A stretch of 33,945 nt of DNA from Candidatus Zhuqueibacterota bacterium. GTDB lineage: Bacteria > Zhuqueibacterota > Zhuqueibacteria > Zhuqueibacterales > Geothermadaptataceae. Position 1 is the first letter of the stretch. Each line of letters begins with the position of its first letter. Below are positions 31,401 to 33,945 of this stretch, in pieces. The position numbers and the translations under genes are program-made. The stretch covers positions 67,235-101,179 of the forward strand of contig JAUZRQ010000023.1 of the NCBI GenBank assembly GCA_030950365.1, written 5' to 3'. A model generated the notes under the pieces. The model ran no database searches and had not been told where the DNA came from. It saw nothing but the letters and a program-made list of their open reading frames with translations.

Positions 31401-32657
31401 TTACGAACGCGCGAACAGCAGCGAGGCGTTGGTACCGCCGAAGCCAAAGGCGTTGCTGATGGCAAAATCCACGTTTGCCTTGCGCGGCTCGTTTGCCACA
31501 TGGTTCAGCTCGCATTCAGGATCCACATCCTCGAGATTGATGGTCGGAGGCAGGGTTTGATGATACAGCGCCAGAACGGTGTAGGCCGCCTCCACCGATC
31601 CGGCCGCACCGAGAAGATGGCCGGTCATCGACTTGGTGGAGCTGACCGCTACCTGCTCCACGGCATCGCCAAACACGCGCCGGATGGCCGTGACCTCGGC
31701 CTTATCGCCCAGCTCGGTGGCCGTGGCGTGCGCATTGATGTAGCCCACGTCGGCGGGATTCACGCCCGCATGATCGATGGCCCGTTGCATGGCCAGCGCC
31801 GCACCAGCGCCATCGGGACAGGGCGCGGTGGGATGGTACGCATCCGACGAATAGCCCACGCCTTCGAGATAGCCATAAATGCGGACCTTGCGCGCACGGG
31901 CGGAGCTCTCACGTTCCAGAATCAGCACGCCGGCCCCCTCGCCCATCACAAAGCCGTCCCGGTCGCGGTCAAAGGGACGGCTGGCCTTTTTCGGCTCATC
32001 ATTTCGGCGCGACAGCGCCCGTGCCGCCACGAATCCGGCCACACCCAGCGGCGTAATCGCCGACTCCGTGCCGCCAACGATCATCACATCGCACTCGCCG
32101 CGCTGCAAAGAATGGAATCCTTCACCGATGCTGTGCGCTCCCGTGGCGCAGGCCGAAACGATGGCATAATTGGGACCCATGGTTTTGTAGCGGATGGCCA
32201 GATAGCCCGAGGCCATGTTGGCCAGCAGCGCCGGCACAAAAAACGGCGAAATCTTGCGGTGCCCATGCACGTGCATGTTGATGGCGTTCTCTAAAAACGT
32301 TTCGATGCCGCCCATGCCGGAGCCGACCAGCACGCCGGTCCGGTCGTGCGGCAAATCATCCGGGCGTAATCCCGCATCGGCCAGGGCCATGTCGGCCGCA
32401 GCCACAGCAAACTGCAAAAACAAATCATACCGCCGAATTTCCTTGCGTTCCATGTACTGAGCGGGATCGAAATGTTTCACTTCAGCCGCAATTTGTGTTG
32501 GCAAGTCGTATTCCTCCGGCGAAAACCGCCGAATCCGGTCGATCCCCGCTTTCCCCTGCATCAAATTCTGCCAGTTTTCCTCCACCGATATCCCCAGAGG
32601 TGTTACCAGACCAATTCCTGTCACCGCGATACGTTCTTTTTTGGCGTTATGCGGCAT
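31401..32657 (-). CDS. fabF: 3-oxoacyl-[acyl-carrier-protein] synthase II
   Basis: KAS II elongates acyl-ACP with malonyl-ACP in type II fatty acid synthesis. It is 418 residues. The Cys-His-His triad is intact: C170 in IVSACATGAH, H310 in YINAHATATELGDKAE and H347 in SSTKSMTGHLLGAAG. NAHATATELGD replaces the usual NAHGTST.LGD. The C-terminal NAFGFGGTNASLLF is typical. The ATG has GGAGG about ten bases upstream. No acpP, fabG or fabD lies next to it; the upstream 1.3 kb is gene-free. A paralogue inside a secondary-metabolite cluster is unlikely from the sequence. Confidence 0.95.
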   Translation of the reverse strand: MPHNAKKERIAVTGIGLVTPLGISVEENWQNLMQGKAGIDRIRRFSPEEYDLPTQIAAEVKHFDPAQYMERKEIRRYDLFLQFAVAAADMALADAGLRPDDLPHDRTGVLVGSGMGGIETFLENAINMHVHGHRKISPFFVPALLANMASGYLAIRYKTMGPNYAIVSACATGAHSIGEGFHSLQRGECDVMIVGGTESAITPLGVAGFVAARALSRRNDEPKKASRPFDRDRDGFVMGEGAGVLILERESSARARKVRIYGYLEGVGYSSDAYHPTAPCPDGAGAALAMQRAIDHAGVNPADVGYINAHATATELGDKAEVTAIRRVFGDAVEQVAVSSTKSMTGHLLGAAGSVEAAYTVLALYHQTLPPTINLEDVDPECELNHVANEPRKANVDFAISNAFGFGGTNASLLFARS

Positions 32658-32680
32658 AATTTGTCTTCCTCCACAAATTT

Positions 32681-32703
32681 ATGAGCCTGTAGTTATGAGC
32701 CTG
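32681..32703. repeat. Direct repeat ATGAGCCTG upstream of fabF
   Basis: ATGAGCCTG at 32681-32689 and 32695-32703, with a third CAGCCTG near 32719. A similar series of GGCTG units (minus strand) follows the promoter near 5570-5598. Confidence 0.5.
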
Positions 32704-33540
32704 CTTACGTAGCTTTTCAGCCTGCCCTGCCATCTGGTATTTCGGACGGATCCGCAGAGAGCGATTCCGATATCTTCCACCATTCCACATGTCGCAGAAG
32801 GGCAAAAAGCCTGAATGGCGAGGCAAATACCGAATTGGTTGGCATGACCGAACAGCTACCCTTTTTGAATTCGGTTTGAAATAAAGGTTCCCACCTGATG
32901 CATGGGTACGTCATGAAGGTTTAAATATATAAAAAAATTTAAAATAATGAAACCAAATAAGGAAAGACGGCGTTTGCAACATCGTCGGTGAAGTGCTGAG
33001 GCGGTAAAATCCAATAACAGCCTTTGAGTGACAATCATCCATCCAGCGGAAAGGCCGCTTGTTTTATCTACTGCCAACTCGCGTGAAGAGTTTCCTTCTC
33101 ATTTTCATGTGCACAACGTCAGAAAAAACGCCCGTTCCTCTATCGATTCGACATCGAGACCTCCCCCTCGAGAATAATTCTGGCCGCAAGATTGGACGAT
33201 GAGTCACCGCTGAAAGCGGTTATAACAAATTGCAATACAGATTGAATCGCGACATCCCGTTGCTTCTCGCTTCTATGGTGGGGTTCGCTCCTCCTGACCG
33301 ACTGACGAAAAACCGGCAAGCATGGCGATCCGTTTGATTTCATGATTTTATAAACGCAGGCGGAGATATAAAATTCCGAAATACATGAAATTTCCATCGC
33401 GCAAGCAGTTCTGCACAAAAGCAGATTTCCTCACGGCTCATCCACCACAGCGGCAGATAGTAACTATTCAATACAGATCGGAAGCCGTCAATTGAATCAG
33501 CGATGCAATGCCAATGAATATGCTGTTGATTGGAAAAGAC

Positions 33541-33559
33541 CACGGATTTCACAGATTGG
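33541..33559. repeat. ATCYGTGG-family repeat, reverse orientation
   Basis: On the minus strand CCAATCTGTGA followed by AATCCGTGG. A shorter relative lies at 31351-31365. Confidence 0.6.
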
Positions 33560-33660
33560 CAATGATTTTCGGAATCTACAAATGGTCGCATATCCGTGGC
33601 AGATTTGAAGCTGGCTGGTTGTTTTGGAGCATGGTTCGATCGGTTCGATACCCCTTAGAC

Positions 33661-33720
33661 CTTCTCCCCGGTTTAATTGGGAAAGGAGGGAATGTCATTC
33701 CGACCGAAGCGAGGAAACTA
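33661..33720. repeat. CTTCTCCCC palindrome next to a REP-like element
   Basis: CTTCTCCCCGGTT-T-AATTGGGAAAGGAGG (33661-33689), a degenerate version of the hairpin at 23161, directly followed by TGTCATTCCGACCGAAGCG and AGGAAAC, a recognisable dispersed repeat type. Confidence 0.5.
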
Positions 33721-33945
33721 TCGACGAACCGATCGTAATTTTTTATACAAAAACGTTGTGAGTCCGCCGTATCGTTTCCGAACAACCTTTTTGATTCGCT
33801 CGAAGCAACACGCCACGATACGAAATCGGGACTTTTTCGGTTGGCTCTTCATGGTTGCACATCCATTCTGGTATATTGCATAAAGTCGTGCCGGTTACTT
33901 TAGCAATGGGCGCTTTTGCAGGATGTTTCTGTACTTTTCATTGAA

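Larger units (their letters stand above)
32658..33945. other. Gene-free region C (to the window end)
   Basis: 1288 bp upstream of fabF. Short open frames exist on both strands, but none has a ribosome binding site, protein-like composition or a recognisable domain. It contains a direct repeat (32681-32703), short hairpins (ACCGCT-GAA-AGCGGT at 33206-33220 and AGCGG/CCGCT near 33046), ATCYGTGG repeats (33541), a CTCCTTCCC-type palindrome and a REP-like element (33661-33720). The AT-rich tract at 32921-32950 may hold the fabF promoter, but no clear boxes can be assigned. Confidence 0.6.

Noticed and set aside
33140-33591. Two overlapping minus-strand frames in region C
   Set aside because: No ribosome binding site, odd composition, partly made of the ATCYGTGG repeat; no domain recognised.

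Overview
The window looks like a chromosomal segment of an uncultured Gram-negative bacterium. The housekeeping genes are complete and GC-rich in codon use, and the intergenic DNA is AT-richer. Gram-negative character is inferred from a lipoprotein with a SPOR domain, a TPR envelope protein, a periplasmic M19 dipeptidase and an AlgI-type O-acetylation pair. Gene order and the dispersed intergenic repeats would fit a lineage in or near the FCB group (for example Calditrichota or KSB1-like bacteria). The sequence alone does not fix the phylum, so treat that as a guess.

Layout. (1) 1-5630, minus strand: a tRNA and translation operon starting from a strong promoter at 5600-5629. Its order is tRNA-Thr(TGT), tRNA-Tyr(GTA), tRNA-Gly(TCC), tRNA-Thr(GGT), rpmG, tRNA-Trp(CCA), secE, nusG, rplK, rplA, rplJ, rplL, rpoB (cut by the window edge). 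This is the E. coli thrU-tyrU-glyT-thrT-tufB-secE order, but without tuf. (2) 5638-9421, minus: gltX, a BtpA-family gene, cysS. (3) 9557-10417: an AT-rich insertion with a DUF3800 gene on the minus strand and, facing it, a compact promoter/two-hairpin/terminator unit that looks like a roughly 57-nt small RNA gene. (4) 10527-16257, minus: yebC, ruvC, ruvA, ruvB, queA, ispD, ispF. (5) 16291-17198: an AT-rich FkbM methyltransferase cassette with its own promoter and terminator. (6) 17429-19864: a SPOR lipoprotein (minus) and, divergently, a PHP-domain phosphoesterase (plus). (7) 20644-25910, minus: a CocE-type hydrolase, two short-chain dehydrogenases, an EVE-domain protein and a TPR protein. (8) 26729-29213, minus: an MBOAT O-acyltransferase and an SGNH partner. 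(9) 29502-32657: an M19 dipeptidase (plus), a small protein behind a sigma-28-like promoter (plus), and fabF (minus). (10) 32658-33945: no convincing gene.

The most unusual material is non-coding. Several families of short palindromes and periodic repeats fill the gene-free stretches. They include an ATCYGTGG family, an ACCACGAAG family, and ACACCGT, GGCAGGG, GGCACCT and CTCCTTCCC palindromes. Two clusters 6 kb apart (20268-20634 and 26517-26723) carry four of these families in the same order, and both end next to the 3' end of a minus-strand gene. At least one palindrome doubles as a terminator. The other leads are the small-RNA/DUF3800 insertion, the tuf-less tRNA operon and the sigma-28-like small-protein gene.
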